NCBI GenBank assembly: GCA_026992215.1 | Contig: JALXAI010000445.1 | Location: forward strand, 1 to 13,232 | Length of the DNA stretch: 13,232 bases | DNA from: Desulfobacterales bacterium | GTDB taxonomy: Bacteria; Desulfobacterota; Syntrophobacteria; B119-G9 | Direction: 5' to 3' | Part shown: piece after piece, positions 13,004-13,232 of the stretch | How the letters are laid out: every line of letters starts with the position of its first letter | Position numbering within the stretch: position 1 is the stretch's first letter | The notes under the pieces: generated by a model | The model's database searches: none | Told to the model about the DNA's origin: nothing | The model's input: only the letters and a program-made list of their open reading frames with translations | Position numbers and translations under genes: made by a program

Positions 13004-13023
13004 CCCACGGATGAAACCGTGGG
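13004..13023. repeat. GA-loop 20-bp palindrome with one arm mismatch
   Basis: CCCACGGATGAAACCGTGGG, differing from the copies at 12095 and 12345 by T to A in the left arm. It is preceded by the same GTACGTGTGTT linker as copy B. Confidence 0.7.
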
Positions 13024-13078
13024 TTGGGGTGGTGATGAACGTGGTTCAGGGATGAAACAATTGGTTGGTGATGGTAAC

Positions 13079-13092
13079 CCCGGATGTCCGGG
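13079..13092. repeat. Third palindrome type in the array
   Basis: CCCGGATGTCCGGG, 6-bp arms and a two-base loop, nine bases before the 13101 palindrome. A degenerate form stands in the equivalent place before 12276. Confidence 0.55.
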
Positions 13093-13100
13093 AACGCTAG

Positions 13101-13120
13101 CCCACGGTTTTAACCGTGGG
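13101..13120. repeat. TT-loop 20-bp palindrome preceded by CTAG
   Basis: CCCACGGTTTTAACCGTGGG with CTAG at 13097-13100 directly 5', the same arrangement as at 12276-12295. Confidence 0.75.
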
Positions 13121-13128
13121 ATGATGAA

Positions 13129-13144
13129 AACCGATAAATCGGTT
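13129..13144. repeat. Perfect 16-bp palindrome, AA loop
   Basis: AACCGATAAATCGGTT, 7-bp perfect arms, eight bases after the preceding 20-bp palindrome. Confidence 0.75.
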
Positions 13145-13169
13145 AGATGATTGGTAGGATGGATGTGTC

Positions 13170-13189
13170 CCCACGGTTTTAACCGTGGG
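13170..13189. repeat. TT-loop 20-bp palindrome without NTAG
   Basis: CCCACGGTTTTAACCGTGGG, extended by one more C-G pair on each side (13169 and 13190). It is preceded by GTGTC rather than GTAG or CTAG, so the tetranucleotide rule is not universal in this array. Confidence 0.75.
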
Positions 13190-13197
13190 GTGAGGAA

Positions 13198-13213
13198 AAC
13201 CGATGAATCGGTT
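13198..13213. repeat. Perfect 16-bp palindrome, GA loop
   Basis: AACCGATGAATCGGTT, identical to the copy that overlaps the transposase stop at 12963. It is followed by the same GTATGGATGGTATGGTACG linker up to the window end. Confidence 0.75.
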
Positions 13214-13232
13214 GTATGGATGGTATGGTACG

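Larger units (their letters stand above)
12972..13232. repeat. REP-like palindrome array, right of the transposase, cut by window end
   Basis: Contains 20-bp palindromes at 13004-13023, 13101-13120 and 13170-13189, 16-bp palindromes at 13129-13144 and 13198-13213, and a 14-bp palindrome at 13079-13092. The final bases repeat the linker that follows the 12963 palindrome, so the array continues past the window. No gene is seen; the short open frame after 12968 is made of repeat sequence. Confidence 0.8.

Noticed and set aside
12968..13150. Small open frame after the transposase
   Set aside because: It consists entirely of array palindromes and linkers and reads as low-complexity Gly/Trp/Val, so it is not a credible protein.
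12095..13189. CRISPR array made of the 20-bp repeats
   Set aside because: The repeats are palindromes with differing loops, spacings vary widely, the linkers themselves are repeated, and no cas gene is present.

Overview
The window reads as an accessory type VI secretion (T6SS) spike-and-cargo island from a Gram-negative bacterium of mid-range GC. It has strong GGAGG-type ribosome binding sites and free use of GTG and TTG starts. The gene families (two DUF2169 proteins, a YkgJ cysteine-cluster protein, an orphan spike-tail protein, an FHA protein, and VgrG plus PAAR effector) recall clusters of Myxococcota/Desulfobacterota-type bacteria. That placement is an inference from family memory, not a measured taxonomic assignment. 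No core T6SS structural genes (sheath, baseplate, membrane complex, ATPase) lie in the window, so this is a satellite or peripheral part of a system.

Layout. Bases 3-347: 3' end of a VgrG-type protein whose start is outside the window. Bases 418-867 (minus): a small DUF3592-like membrane protein with its own promoter, the only minus-strand gene. Bases 1013-1531: a free-standing beta-helical 'spike tail' protein with no VgrG core. Bases 1785-4893: a tightly coupled module of DUF2169 adaptor, PAAR-like membrane-segment protein and second, longer DUF2169 adaptor. Bases 4957-5709: a YkgJ-family metal-binding protein that appears to start on a rare ATT codon. After a 383-base leader come a complete VgrG (6093-8021) and a PAAR protein fused to a papain/C39-like cysteine-hydrolase domain (8058-8897). 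A candidate immunity protein (9042-9578), an unrecognised conserved-looking protein (9652-10419), an FHA protein with one membrane helix (10507-11103) and a possible TIR-like protein with a beta-rich C-terminus (11250-12038) follow.

The last 1.2 kb is different. It is an array of short palindromes (20-bp CCCACGGTT-NN-AACCGTGGG and 16-bp AACCGAT-NN-ATCGGTT) embedded in G/T-rich linkers, with a 128-bp duplicated block. The array surrounds a single-domain IS200/IS605-type Y1 HUH transposase (12534-12971). Several palindromes are preceded directly by GTAG or CTAG, as in REP elements served by RAYT transposases, and the transposase stop codon lies inside one of the palindromes.

How it works together (inferred). 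VgrG is the spike; the C39-type toxin is carried at its tip by the PAAR domain and the following gene may protect the producer. The DUF2169 proteins probably act as adaptors that load PAAR-type tips onto spikes. The upstream VgrG end, the orphan spike tail and the complete VgrG all finish in Leu-Asn-Cys, suggesting a shared tip-binding surface. The FHA and TIR-like proteins may be regulatory or accessory parts, but the sequence alone does not prove this.
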